Shown here: positions 43,669-51,906 of the stretch, piece after piece | Numbering within the stretch: the first letter of the stretch is position 1 | How the letters are laid out: every line of letters begins with the position of its first letter | NCBI GenBank assembly: GCA_965215855.1 | Contig: CBDCER010000003.1 | Coordinates: 310,001 to 374,000 of the forward strand | Direction of reading: 5' to 3' | Source of the DNA: J027 sp965215855 | GTDB lineage: Bacteria > Chloroflexota > Anaerolineae > Aggregatilineales > J027 | DNA: 64,000 nucleotides | Position numbers and translations under genes: made by a program | Notes under the pieces: model-generated | The model's database searches: none | The model's input: the letters and a program-made list of their open reading frames with translations, nothing else | What the model was told of the DNA's origin: nothing

Positions 43669-44133
43669 CTATCCCCAAACGCGCCGGATATCCGCCCAAT
43701 AGTCGGCCACGACTTGCTGAGGTACTTGCTGAACACTTGCCATCGCGTCTTCCAGTATAGCGTTGATACGTGGGTGGTCTAGTGGATACTGGTCGGCCAA
43801 TGCCTCCAGGCGCAAGATGGTAGTAATCGCTCGCTGGCAGGCATTCAGCAAAAGATTGTCGTGTACAATCTGAGTCATCAGGCGAAGCATCCCAAACGCT
43901 TCGACTTGCAAGGTGGCGTCAGCCAACGCCGACAGGAAGCGCCAGTTCTTCCCGCGACTGCGGGCCACTGTTGTAAATTGACTGAAGGGCATATTGTGGG
44001 CCATGCCGCGCAGCAGCACACTGTCGTGGAGTTTGCCTTCTTGTACCTGCTGGAGTTCGAGCTGAAGTTGCGCTTCTACTTCGGGACGGATTGCTTCTAA
44101 AACAGCTTGGCGATCATCTTTCAAGGCACACAT
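43669..44133 (-). CDS. Helical protein, first gene of the minus-strand operon
   Basis: A 154-residue protein from the ATG at 44133, preceded by AAAGGAG at good spacing; a longer frame to 44265 lacks one. All-helical pattern (VLEAIRPEVEAQLQLELQQV; FGMLRLMTQIVHDNLLLNAC). No family is recognised. It is divergent from the XRE regulator at 44420. Confidence 0.6.
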   Translation of the reverse strand: MCALKDDRQAVLEAIRPEVEAQLQLELQQVQEGKLHDSVLLRGMAHNMPFSQFTTVARSRGKNWRFLSALADATLQVEAFGMLRLMTQIVHDNLLLNACQRAITTILRLEALADQYPLDHPRINAILEDAMASVQQVPQQVVADYWADIRRVWG

Positions 44134-44356
44134 TAGTGGGTAACTCCTTTCGACAAAGTCAATAAACCTGATCCGCGTTAGGCGGTGGTAATGAAATAAC
44201 ACAGCATCCGGCCTGTTAAGTAGCACTGGATGCTGCGGCGAGTGACCATGCCCAGCCCGGTGCATTGGTACTTGCGAAAATCTTGAGCATAAAGCGTGTT
44301 TATAAGATACAAGAACTCACCAGCGAGAGTCCACACCAAATATGTAGTGAAGACTC

Positions 44357-44386
44357 AACAATTATGGTATTGTTTCTAACAATTAT
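44357..44386. promoter_or_regulatory. Operator-like direct repeat upstream of the XRE regulator
   Basis: AACAATTAT occurs at 44357-44365 and again at 44378-44386, exactly 21 bp (two helix turns) apart, in AT-rich DNA 34 bp before the regulator gene. Such spacing suits a dimeric regulator; autoregulation is likely. Confidence 0.45.
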
Positions 44387-44419
44387 CTGGTAGTACAAGC
44401 ACAAATTTGGAGCAGATAT

Positions 44420-45322
44420 ATGTCCCATTCCCGGTCTTCCATACCACCTAGCGGCGACATTGACTTTGGAAAGTTTGTTCAGGCTCTTCGCAAACAGCGT
44501 ATTTATCATGACCGCTATGAATACCCTAAACAATGGTCTCAGGAAAAACTGGCTGAGGAAGCTGGCCTGACTGTGCGCCAGGTCTCACGCATTGAGCAAG
44601 GTCAGGTCGCCAATCTGCGACCTTACCTGGAACCATTGGCCGAGGCGTTCAAGCTGACGGAGATGGAAAAAGCCACCTTCTATGCCAAAGCGGGTTATGT
44701 CTACCAGGTCCGGCAGCATCACGATAACCGGGCTGAACTGGCCGCCTTGTTGAGCCAACTGCCGTATCCGGCCTCGGTTCGCACCCCGCTTTGGGATTTC
44801 GTGGCAGTCAATGCCTACCACCGGGTCATCCGGGGAGATACTGAGGAGGTCATCAATAAACTGCATGACGATGAGCGCGGCCCCAATCTGTTGTGGTTGT
44901 TGTTTGACCCGCAATTTGAAGATGCCAACACCACCATCCATGAGGGGAATTGGCAAGCCGAGGCCATCTGGTCCTTCCGAGCCACCTCGTTCAGTCATGT
45001 CGCTACCAAACGCTACCGGTTTCTGGTCAACGCGATGAAAGCGTTTCCAGACTTTGACCGGGCCTGGCGGTTGTCCGGTGATTTGCCCGATTTCGCCCTG
45101 AACCCCGAACAGCGGCGGCGACCAACTTCAAAGATAGATCATCCGGTGTTTGGGGCGATGAAATTCATGTCGTTGCGACTACCGCATCGCTACTTTGGAC
45201 AAAGGGAAGTGTCGGTCTATGTCCCGACCGAGGATAAGAAGAACCAGGAGCGATATTTCCAGTTCCGGGCGAGTATTCCGACCAATGATGTCACGTTCTT
45301 TCCGGAGCGCCGGCTAGATTAG
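44420..45322 (+). CDS. XRE-family regulator with MmyB-like ligand domain
   Basis: A 300-residue protein. N-terminal helix-turn-helix (WSQEKLAEEAGLTVRQVSRI, EQGQVANLRPYLEPLAEAF, ~residues 35-75) and a C-terminal helical region like the MmyB/PAS-like ligand-binding part (LPYPASVRTPLWDFVAVNAY ... VSVYVPTEDKKNQERYFQF). These regulators sense small molecules and control nearby genes. Divergent from the membrane-protein operon at 44133-42295 and upstream of a terminator, so it probably regulates that operon and itself. Confidence 0.75.
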   Translation: MSHSRSSIPPSGDIDFGKFVQALRKQRIYHDRYEYPKQWSQEKLAEEAGLTVRQVSRIEQGQVANLRPYLEPLAEAFKLTEMEKATFYAKAGYVYQVRQHHDNRAELAALLSQLPYPASVRTPLWDFVAVNAYHRVIRGDTEEVINKLHDDERGPNLLWLLFDPQFEDANTTIHEGNWQAEAIWSFRATSFSHVATKRYRFLVNAMKAFPDFDRAWRLSGDLPDFALNPEQRRRPTSKIDHPVFGAMKFMSLRLPHRYFGQREVSVYVPTEDKKNQERYFQFRASIPTNDVTFFPERRLD

Positions 45323-45623
45323 CACTTTTCAAAAAACAAGGGTTGTCAACGGCAATGCGCCAACCGTGACAACCCTTGTAGATGCTTCAGCCCCAAGGCG
45401 GATCCCCAGGCCCAGACCCACGCTTGAGCGGTGGGATGTGGGGCAGCACAATCCCAACCACGACCGGCCATGGACGAAGCCAGTTGTCTGAAAGCGTGTA
45501 TGAGACTCATCATAGCAAATGGAGAATATGATAGGATAGCGGGGGAAGGGCCGCCAGCCATTGCCGCCCAAACCATCACCACCGGTCACGACGGAAGGAC
45601 GTCATCCGCCAGGATGACCTGCA
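45323..45623. other. Intergenic with terminator, no convincing gene
   Basis: Between the XRE gene and a small minus-strand gene. Short frames on the minus strand are low-complexity. The 13-bp inverted repeat described next is the main feature. A short untranslated RNA ending at that terminator is possible but no promoter was found. Confidence 0.5.
45331..45379 (-). terminator. Rho-independent terminator (minus strand)
   Basis: ACAAGGGTTGTCA (45336-45348) pairs perfectly with TGACAACCCTTGT (45367-45379), 13 bp. On the minus strand the stem is followed by TTTTTT (45331-45336), so it ends minus-strand transcripts from the small membrane gene at 45734. Confidence 0.75.
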
Positions 45624-45734
45624 CTACTTCCGTCCACCAGATTGGATATTCATCACCACGATGACCAAAGCCACATTAAGGATGGTCAGCGCCAGCGGAG
45701 ACCAATCCAGTGGATTAAGGCTGCAAGGGATCAT
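45624..45734 (-). CDS. Membrane micro-protein (36 residues)
   Basis: ATG at 45734 preceded by AAAGGAGGTGAT, an almost complete match to the anti-Shine-Dalgarno sequence, at six nt. The product (MIPCSLNPLDWSPLALTIL, then NVALVIVVMNI) is one transmembrane helix with a basic end (GGRK). A terminator follows about 250 nt downstream. A longer in-frame reading to 45863 lacks such a site and is low complexity. It could be a type I-like or other small membrane peptide; no family is recognised. Confidence 0.55.
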   Translation of the reverse strand: MIPCSLNPLDWSPLALTILNVALVIVVMNIQSGGRK

Positions 45735-45888
45735 GGGTATCACCTCCTTTCCATCAGGCCGGCGGTGGCCTGGCTGGGGGTAAGGCGGCGACCCTTCCAG
45801 ACTTAAGCATAGTGCGGTTGCCCATCTGCCGCAACGCGCCACTTGGCAGCCCGCCACCAGCATGTTATGCTGCGCTGGCTGACGTTAA

Positions 45889-46206
45889 ATGATGCCTAAT
45901 CCTGAAAAGAAACCCTCATTACCAAACGAACCAGCGCCACGTTTTTCGCTGGGCCAAGTAGTTGCTACCCCTGGCGCTCTCGAAAGTCTTCAAGAATCTG
46001 AACAAAGTCCACTTGAACTCATCACCCGTCACGTCACTGGCGATTGGGGTGAGTTGGGCAAAGAAGATAAGCAAGAAAATGAACGCTCGGTAGAAAAAGG
46101 CTATAGGATTTTGTCAGCCTATCGACTGAAATCTGGAGAAAAAGTATGGGTCATTACTGAAGCCGACCGGAGTGTGACGACGATCTTGTTGCCTTCGGAG
46201 TATTGA
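45889..46206 (+). CDS. Mobile-element protein of unknown function (GDWGEL family)
   Basis: A 105-residue protein with motifs FSLGQVVATPGALESL, RHVTGDWGELGKED, RILSAYRLKSGEKVWVITEA and TTILLPSEY. I recognise this pattern as a widespread small family carried by plasmids and integrative elements, of no known function. Its length is typical of that family. It starts a run of overlapping plus-strand genes up to 48123. Confidence 0.65.
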   Translation: MMPNPEKKPSLPNEPAPRFSLGQVVATPGALESLQESEQSPLELITRHVTGDWGELGKEDKQENERSVEKGYRILSAYRLKSGEKVWVITEADRSVTTILLPSEY

Positions 46207-46250
46207 CGCCAACTACATACGAATAGATCAAGGCCGCAAGGAACTGGCTG

Positions 46251-46484
46251 ATGTCAGACAACACTGAAACGCAACTATCATACCTGCTATCCCACCAGGA
46301 TGTGATAGAGGCCACGTTGGTCATTGGGCAGTCTCTGGAGCAGGTGACAGGTGACCTGCTGGCCCAAGCCCCCAATTATCCTGCCGGGCATATCTACCGG
46401 CTCATCGCTCGCGCTATTGATTGTTATGTGCCAGGAGTTTCCCAGCACGTCAGCACCGGCCACTCCCAGGAGGTGCATGTCTGA
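46251..46484 (+). CDS. Small helical protein, N-terminal paralogue of 47410
   Basis: A 77-residue protein (VIEATLVIGQSLEQVTGDLL, AQAPNYPAGHIYRLIARAID) resembling the N-terminal region of the protein at 47410 (VVNALETVASQLMTRFPDHS, GEQLQAMIAQTIEQYLL). Overlaps the next gene by 8 nt. Unknown function; likely part of a duplicated gene set. Confidence 0.55.
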   Translation: MSDNTETQLSYLLSHQDVIEATLVIGQSLEQVTGDLLAQAPNYPAGHIYRLIARAIDCYVPGVSQHVSTGHSQEVHV

Positions 46485-46998
46485 ACGCTCTCGCCGGTCT
46501 TATCCACGCGCTGCTGAGGTCTTTGGATTGACCGAACGTGAGCAGTTGTACTATCGTCTCAGTGAAACACGCTTCCAGGAAATCCTGTCTGATCCGGCCA
46601 CCACCATTCATCAGGTGAATCTATCACTCAATACCTTCGGCGAATATGTGTTTGTGACCCTCAGCCGCGAGACTGAGGGCCAGCGGGCCATCCTGACGTT
46701 GTATTCACTGGGTTACCATGAGCAACGTGAACAGTGGATTACAGGTCACTGGCATTGGCATAGCTCACATCCCATGACAACACTCGTTCAACAACAGATA
46801 CCACTGGCAGAAGCCCAACGGCTTATCCAACAGCGCCGTGATGAGATCCAACCCCATATCACCGATGATGCGCCTTCCCAACGTGCGGTATTGTTCGCGC
46901 TACTAGCCGAGGTCACGGATGAGGACTCCGCGATTACCGAGTTGGAAGACCTGGGCTATCTGGGAGTATTGCTCGACAACGAGGATGATGTCGAATGA
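46477..46998 (+). CDS. Hypothetical protein in an overlapping gene run
   Basis: A 173-residue protein from the ATG at 46477, preceded by CAGGAGG. Regions: N-terminal basic helix (SERSRRSYPRAAEVFGL), a strand-rich middle (FVTLSRETEGQRAILTLYSL), and an acidic helical C-terminus. Its stop overlaps the next start by four nt (ATGA). No family is recognised. Confidence 0.6.
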   Translation: MSERSRRSYPRAAEVFGLTEREQLYYRLSETRFQEILSDPATTIHQVNLSLNTFGEYVFVTLSRETEGQRAILTLYSLGYHEQREQWITGHWHWHSSHPMTTLVQQQIPLAEAQRLIQQRRDEIQPHITDDAPSQRAVLFALLAEVTDEDSAITELEDLGYLGVLLDNEDDVE

Positions 46999-47420
46999 AA
47001 TCTGATCCAGAACGCCCACAAGGTAGCCATGATCCAACTGAATTGCTGGCACTGAAAACGACACTCCAGGGTATCTGGGAACAACTGCCACCTGAACATC
47101 AGGCGACGATGGCCCTCGTCTTGCTCAAATCCGTAGCAGCCAGTGGATATGGGTCATGGCTGCAGGAGGCACTACACGTGACATGGACGGGCGAAACCCA
47201 TACGCCTGATTTAGCCTTTCCCATCACATCTATCTCCCGTGCTGACTTGAAGCGCATTCTCACTGAAAACGAAATTGCCCGACTGAGTGATGCCGACCTG
47301 CGCCAGATTGCCCAACGGATGGAAGATTTGTATGTGGATGAGATGTTCTGGGGGGATCTGCAATCTGTTACCCGTGATATCCTGGTCAACAAGCCACCGA
47401 AAGGACGACATGGGACGTGA
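46995..47420 (+). CDS. Hypothetical protein with repeated C-terminal domain
   Basis: A 141-residue protein. Residues ~75-135 (ITSISRADLKRILTENEIAR, LSDADLRQIAQRMEDLYVDE, MFWGDLQSVTRDI) closely match a domain at the C-terminus of the 47410 protein. The pattern I-x-R-x-D-L ... L-x-D-x-D ... M-x-x-x-Y ... W-x-D-L looks like a small helical module, function unknown. Overlaps the next gene by 11 nt. Confidence 0.6.
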   Translation: MKSDPERPQGSHDPTELLALKTTLQGIWEQLPPEHQATMALVLLKSVAASGYGSWLQEALHVTWTGETHTPDLAFPITSISRADLKRILTENEIARLSDADLRQIAQRMEDLYVDEMFWGDLQSVTRDILVNKPPKGRHGT

Positions 47421-48123
47421 ATACCAACCTGACCAACGATTACAACAAGTTATTGAAACAGTCGAGACTTCACCCCTGGTTGTCAATGCGCTGGAGACTG
47501 TTGCCAGTCAGTTGATGACTCGTTTTCCCGACCATAGTGGTGAACAACTCCAGGCCATGATTGCCCAGACGATAGAGCAGTATCTACTCCATATGCCCGA
47601 TTGGGTGGAGGCGCGTCGTTCTCAAACAGAACCGGAAGCCGTCAATCTCGCACCACCTGAACCCGCTTTTTATCCCATTGCCTGGATAGGCAAAGCCGAT
47701 TTACTGACCTGCCATCCGGATATGGAGGCCCACATCCTGGCACTCAATGACGCTGAAGTGGCTTATATCGGCAAGAAAGTTGGCGATGCCCTCCAGGAAA
47801 CGTACCATCTGGCATTGGCAACCATCCTGACCGCTTATTTGGACGTTTCGTCTGACACAACACCCGACATATCTAATCCATTGCTACCCGCACCAGTCCC
47901 CAAAAAGGAACTTCCCTTTACAAAGCCACCACGATTTCACATTATCAGCATTCAGCGTGAAGATTTGCAGCACTGCGGCTTTAGTGGCCACGAAATTGCC
48001 CAACTGGATGAGGGCGATATGCAGGCTATCGCGGCGCGAATGGGGGAGTGGTACCGGGACGAGAGCTTTTGGCATGATTTGGCGGTCATTACTCGCCAGG
48101 TCATGGATGAGAAACAGCAGTGA
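47410..48123 (+). CDS. Hypothetical protein with two copies of the helical module
   Basis: A 237-residue protein from the ATG at 47410 (AAAGGACGAC just before). N-terminus like the 77-residue protein at 46251. Two copies of the module seen in the preceding gene: IAWIGKADLLTCHPDMEAHI (first, degenerate) and IISIQREDLQHCGFSGHEIA ... WYRDESFWHDLAVITRQVMD (second). Domain duplication and gene duplication together. Function unknown. Confidence 0.6.
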   Translation: MGREYQPDQRLQQVIETVETSPLVVNALETVASQLMTRFPDHSGEQLQAMIAQTIEQYLLHMPDWVEARRSQTEPEAVNLAPPEPAFYPIAWIGKADLLTCHPDMEAHILALNDAEVAYIGKKVGDALQETYHLALATILTAYLDVSSDTTPDISNPLLPAPVPKKELPFTKPPRFHIISIQREDLQHCGFSGHEIAQLDEGDMQAIAARMGEWYRDESFWHDLAVITRQVMDEKQQ

Positions 48124-48151
48124 GACAACCTGCTACAGTCTTGGAAACGTA

Positions 48152-48177
48152 TCATAAAATCAGCGTGTATAACACGC
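48152..48177 (+). promoter_or_regulatory. Operator-like site shared with 32640-32664
   Basis: TCATAAAATCAGCGTGT with TAACACGC: GCGTGTATAACACGC is a perfect palindrome. It lies 13 nt before the ssb-like gene. It matches the block upstream of the ATPase gene, so both genes may obey the same regulator. Confidence 0.5.
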
Positions 48178-48190
48178 GGAAAGGAACACG

Positions 48191-48544
48191 ATGAGCATGA
48201 ACTACCAAAAACTCATCATCGCCGGGAATGCGACCAGCGACCCGGAAGTCAAACAGTCCAAGGAAGGCGACGTCACCTACACGCGCCTGCAAGTAGCCGT
48301 CAGCGGGAAAAAAGACCGTACATTCTTTCCCGTAACAGTATTTGGGAAATTGGGGGAGACAGTGGCGAGATATGTGACGAAAGGTCGGCAGGTATTGGTC
48401 GAAGGTCGGGTCAGTATCAGCGAAAAAGGCTATTTCAGCATGGTTGCTGACCAGGTGGTTTTTGGCGCTGGCAAACGAACCGTCTCAAATGATGAAACCG
48501 ACACGTCAGATGTTGAAATAGACGCGAATGAGACCAGTGCATAG
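48191..48544 (+). CDS. ssb: Second single-stranded DNA-binding protein, without acidic docking tip
   Basis: A 117-residue SSB-type OB-fold protein (LIIAGNATSDPEVKQSKEGD, VTYTRLQVAVSGKKDRTFFP, VTVFGKLGETVARYVTKGRQ, VLVEGRVSISEKGYFSMVAD). The C-terminus (DVEIDANETSA) is acidic but lacks the DxIPF tip that the SSB at 24094 has. Element-encoded SSBs often protect transferred or replicating plasmid DNA. A palindromic operator-like site lies just upstream. Confidence 0.85.
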   Translation: MSMNYQKLIIAGNATSDPEVKQSKEGDVTYTRLQVAVSGKKDRTFFPVTVFGKLGETVARYVTKGRQVLVEGRVSISEKGYFSMVADQVVFGAGKRTVSNDETDTSDVEIDANETSA

Positions 48545-48847
48545 GTTTGCACTAGATAATGGGTAGACTCCGAGTCTGCCGAGTTATGACCATACCTGCT
48601 GAACGACGGTATGCTCATTCGGCGAATATGTGGGTAGTCTGCCAGCCAGTGACTCGCACAGATTTCATGACAATGCTTGAAGCAGGACACAAGTGTCATA
48701 GTAGTTCTCGTGTAAGGCGGTGTCATGGAGATAAGCTGGTGTTTTTGACCCCATTGGCAACGGATATGGAATGAGCAACACCAGGGGACTTTACAGGTGC
48801 GTCAGGCAGTCCGTGATGTTTGTTCGGGTGCGTGATATAAGGAAGTT
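48545..48847. other. Intergenic, weak hairpin after ssb
   Basis: Holds an imperfect hairpin (GGTAGAC ... GTCTGCC near 48562-48580) that may end the ssb transcript. A 71-residue frame (48559-48774) has no ribosome binding site and was not accepted. Confidence 0.5.
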
Positions 48848-49126
48848 ATGCCTGAATACCCACTGGCTAATCCATCCCAGGCAGATACGCCGCGACTGGC
48901 TGCTTATCTCATTTTAGTGCGGGCTGGCGAACTGCTCATGTTTTGGATGCATCCTGTACCAGACGTATTTATCGACCGCCATGCCGCCCGGATCGCCCGC
49001 GCCACTATTGCCGCACTGGAGGTGGGGTTGTCCCCGCATGTCATCGAAATGGCACTGCACATCGGTGAGCAACGTGAACTCATGCGGCAATCTAATGGCC
49101 AGACTTCACGGATGTACCGGCGATAA
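48848..49126 (+). CDS. Small helical protein upstream of the large unknown protein
   Basis: A 92-residue protein, mostly helical (TPRLAAYLILVRAGELLMFW; RIARATIAALEVGLSPHVIE). It lies 12 nt before the 872-residue gene. No family is recognised. The start has a GAAG only. Confidence 0.5.
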   Translation: MPEYPLANPSQADTPRLAAYLILVRAGELLMFWMHPVPDVFIDRHAARIARATIAALEVGLSPHVIEMALHIGEQRELMRQSNGQTSRMYRR

Positions 49127-49138
49127 TTCAGAAACACT

Positions 49139-51757
49139 ATGCGACATGAACGCCCCACACGCCGTGTTCCTGAACATTTGGCAGAAACGACCCCACCGGA
49201 GACTTACCATGTTATCAAGCATACCGAAATACCAGGCAGGACATACCCTTTCCTGGATCGCACCGACCAAGCCTGGACACTTATCACCCGTGCAGTGGAT
49301 GAGCCTGCCGAGTATCGTGCTGCTGACACCTTCGCCATGACGCAACCGACCCTACGGTGGGTCAATGGAGGACAGGTCAATGATGTTTATGTGGAAGGGC
49401 TGACGACGGAGGCGTTTCTGGCAGCAACAGGTCTGGCGCTAGATATGGAACGCGGGGGCTATGTTCTCTCCAAACGCCTGTCGCGCATCATGCGACCGTA
49501 TACGCTGGGTGGGTATTTTCCCCGCGATGCGGTTCACATTGACTATCTGGATAACTTGGATCGTGCCGGTCAACAAGTTTGGGACGGAGCAGGGTTAATC
49601 AGCCACCGGATGCTGGAACGTCTGGGAATTGCCGGTGACAGTGAAGCGCACCAGGCCCACTGGCAAGCGGCGGTACGACGCGCCGGGCGGGTCGAGTTCA
49701 CCCTGATGACGTCTCGTGGTCAGGACAAAGGTCATGCTATCATTGCCGACCAGTTGCTCGCAGATTTCATCTTGCCGCGTGATACCAAACCCTCAGTCAA
49801 ACTACGTGGGTCGGAAGTCTTCGTCGGCATCCAACTCGTGCATGGTCACCCAGATATGCGACTGGACATTCAAAGCCTGATTAACCTCTACCCATTTTTC
49901 AGCATCGAACAACTGGCCCGTTGGTTGGCGGATGAAGGCAATCTTTTTCTGAGGGCGGTGGCAAGCGGTCAGGTCGGGGAGGCCATGGCTCGCGTGGATC
50001 GAACCACGACCATAGACCAACTACGCGACTGGCCGCTACGCGAGTATCTGGTCAGCGGAGGGGATCCACGTTGGTTTGGCTATCCGGTGCGGAGCCTGAT
50101 GAACCAGCATCTGGAACGCCTCAACCACAGCACACTGGGCAAGTTGCGAATTCCTATTCCCGGCGGACGTTATTATGTCATGCCAGTGGGTGTCGGGCAG
50201 CAGGCAGACGTAGCACGGGATGTACCACGCGGTCATATTTGTATAGATCCAGACTACAGCACTGCCTGGGTCAACGACGCGGATTGGGTACAACTGGCCG
50301 GGAGCGACGCCGGTATCGCGGCAATTTTAGGTGGAGCCGACAACGACGATGCTTTGTGGGTACATCCTTTCACCGACTATGATGGTCAACATCAGGTGTT
50401 GGCCTGGCGTTCACCCAACCAGGTTGGGGAATATGTCATGCTCAAGCCTACACCCGACTCAGATCCACTGGTCTGGGCGACACCGGATGGCGACATCCAG
50501 TATCCAGCAGGCGATAGTCGCCAGTTGATGCTACGCATCGACACGATGACAGTAAACTATTTAAATCTGGTTGACTCCAGCACGGCGGGCGGCCTGGGTG
50601 AAGGCCAACCCTATAGTATTGATGTGATGGACACCACCCTCGAACGGGCGCAGGCGAACCGACATGTGTTAGGAGCCTATTGCAACCTGCTGATGGTTGC
50701 AAAAGCCGTGTACGGACAATTGCCCACCCATCCGCCAGCGCCATTGGAAGATGTGATTGATGGCAGTGTCAAATTCGGTACAGATTTGTCACCGATCATG
50801 GAGTGGATCCAGGAAGCCGTGCGGCGTATTCTACGGCAAGGCAAACCTATCCCAACGCTCTTGCAACCCAGATTGGGTGTGGCCTGGATGATGGATGCTA
50901 CCGTTCCCGCACCCGTCACCAGCCAGGGACATTGGTTGGATGATCTGGTCAAGGTGGTACAAGAGCATATCACCCATATCACGGCGCGGCGCGATGCCCT
51001 GGCGCAAGCCACGATGCCACCCGCCGCCGTCTTTGACCAAGCGTTCAGTGAGCCGGAGTGGATTTCCATCGGTTCCCAACTCAACCAGACTTATACGGCT
51101 ACATTGCACCGGCGCTTGCGGCAATCTGCCACCAGTGGGTTAACCGGAGATGATTACATGGCGATCCAGGCCAGCTTGACTGCATTTCTGGGTCGGTATC
51201 CGCCTGAAGTCCATACCGATATTGTGCGCGGCGCAATGGTCAGCCTCTACCTGAACGATACACTTGGCTCAGATGCCGGTCTATGGTTGCGCGGAACATC
51301 TGACGATGGGGGCCTGGCAGCCCTGACACTTAAAGCGTTACGGGAAATTGGCGTGCTGGACACGATTGACACCAACTCGGCAGGGGAGTTGCTGGTCTAT
51401 CCAGGAGCAGTGGTGCGCGAGCCAACTTACCGGACGGTGGTCATCAATGGCGTGTGGTTCCACTGGTACCGGGTCTGGTGTGTCAGCCACGACCAGCCTA
51501 TCCCAGCCACGATGGGTGAAGTTCCACCCGAAGCAGCCCGGCGTGCCAAAACCCACATCAGCCACCTGGCACAAACGCGCTGGCGGGGCATGACTCTAAC
51601 TATCACAACTGATGAAGATGGGCGACAGATCCTCTACACCCCACACGGCAATGTCTTCGGGGTTCTCAGCTCCAACAGTCCGCCACTGTCAACTACCGAA
51701 CTATATCTGGTGTTCGCGCTGGCAACGGATGGCAACCTGCGAGCCGCTATTCGCTGA
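49139..51757 (+). CDS. Large protein of unknown function (872 residues)
   Basis: No signal peptide, membrane helix or known catalytic motif was recognised. Regions: N-terminal TRRVPEHLAETTPPETYHV; ~residues 270-300 HPDMRLDIQSLINLYPFFSI; middle NDADWVQLAGSDAGIAAILG; ~residues 600-650 helical; C-terminal TDEDGRQILYTPHGNVFGVL. It lies in the same run as the methyltransferase-helicase and a small conserved protein, as do large element-specific proteins of unknown role. The ribosome binding site is weak. Confidence 0.7.
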   Translation: MRHERPTRRVPEHLAETTPPETYHVIKHTEIPGRTYPFLDRTDQAWTLITRAVDEPAEYRAADTFAMTQPTLRWVNGGQVNDVYVEGLTTEAFLAATGLALDMERGGYVLSKRLSRIMRPYTLGGYFPRDAVHIDYLDNLDRAGQQVWDGAGLISHRMLERLGIAGDSEAHQAHWQAAVRRAGRVEFTLMTSRGQDKGHAIIADQLLADFILPRDTKPSVKLRGSEVFVGIQLVHGHPDMRLDIQSLINLYPFFSIEQLARWLADEGNLFLRAVASGQVGEAMARVDRTTTIDQLRDWPLREYLVSGGDPRWFGYPVRSLMNQHLERLNHSTLGKLRIPIPGGRYYVMPVGVGQQADVARDVPRGHICIDPDYSTAWVNDADWVQLAGSDAGIAAILGGADNDDALWVHPFTDYDGQHQVLAWRSPNQVGEYVMLKPTPDSDPLVWATPDGDIQYPAGDSRQLMLRIDTMTVNYLNLVDSSTAGGLGEGQPYSIDVMDTTLERAQANRHVLGAYCNLLMVAKAVYGQLPTHPPAPLEDVIDGSVKFGTDLSPIMEWIQEAVRRILRQGKPIPTLLQPRLGVAWMMDATVPAPVTSQGHWLDDLVKVVQEHITHITARRDALAQATMPPAAVFDQAFSEPEWISIGSQLNQTYTATLHRRLRQSATSGLTGDDYMAIQASLTAFLGRYPPEVHTDIVRGAMVSLYLNDTLGSDAGLWLRGTSDDGGLAALTLKALREIGVLDTIDTNSAGELLVYPGAVVREPTYRTVVINGVWFHWYRVWCVSHDQPIPATMGEVPPEAARRAKTHISHLAQTRWRGMTLTITTDEDGRQILYTPHGNVFGVLSSNSPPLSTTELYLVFALATDGNLRAAIR

Positions 51758-51906
51758 TACCTCTCCACCACCCTGATCCAACCATTTGAGGCGCTGACGC
51801 GCCTGAGCCGGGCGAGATACGGTTGGCGCTGTGTCTCAATCGCATATTCATCGACGCCGGTGGCGCTGTGCTGCTGGCGTCTTTACTTTTTATCAGGAGG
51901 ATCATG

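Noticed and set aside
45329..45589. 86-residue minus-strand frame
   Set aside because: Runs into the terminator stem; low-complexity Gly/Trp-rich reading and no ribosome binding site.
48559..48774. 71-residue frame after the second ssb gene
   Set aside because: No ribosome binding site and overlaps a probable terminator hairpin.
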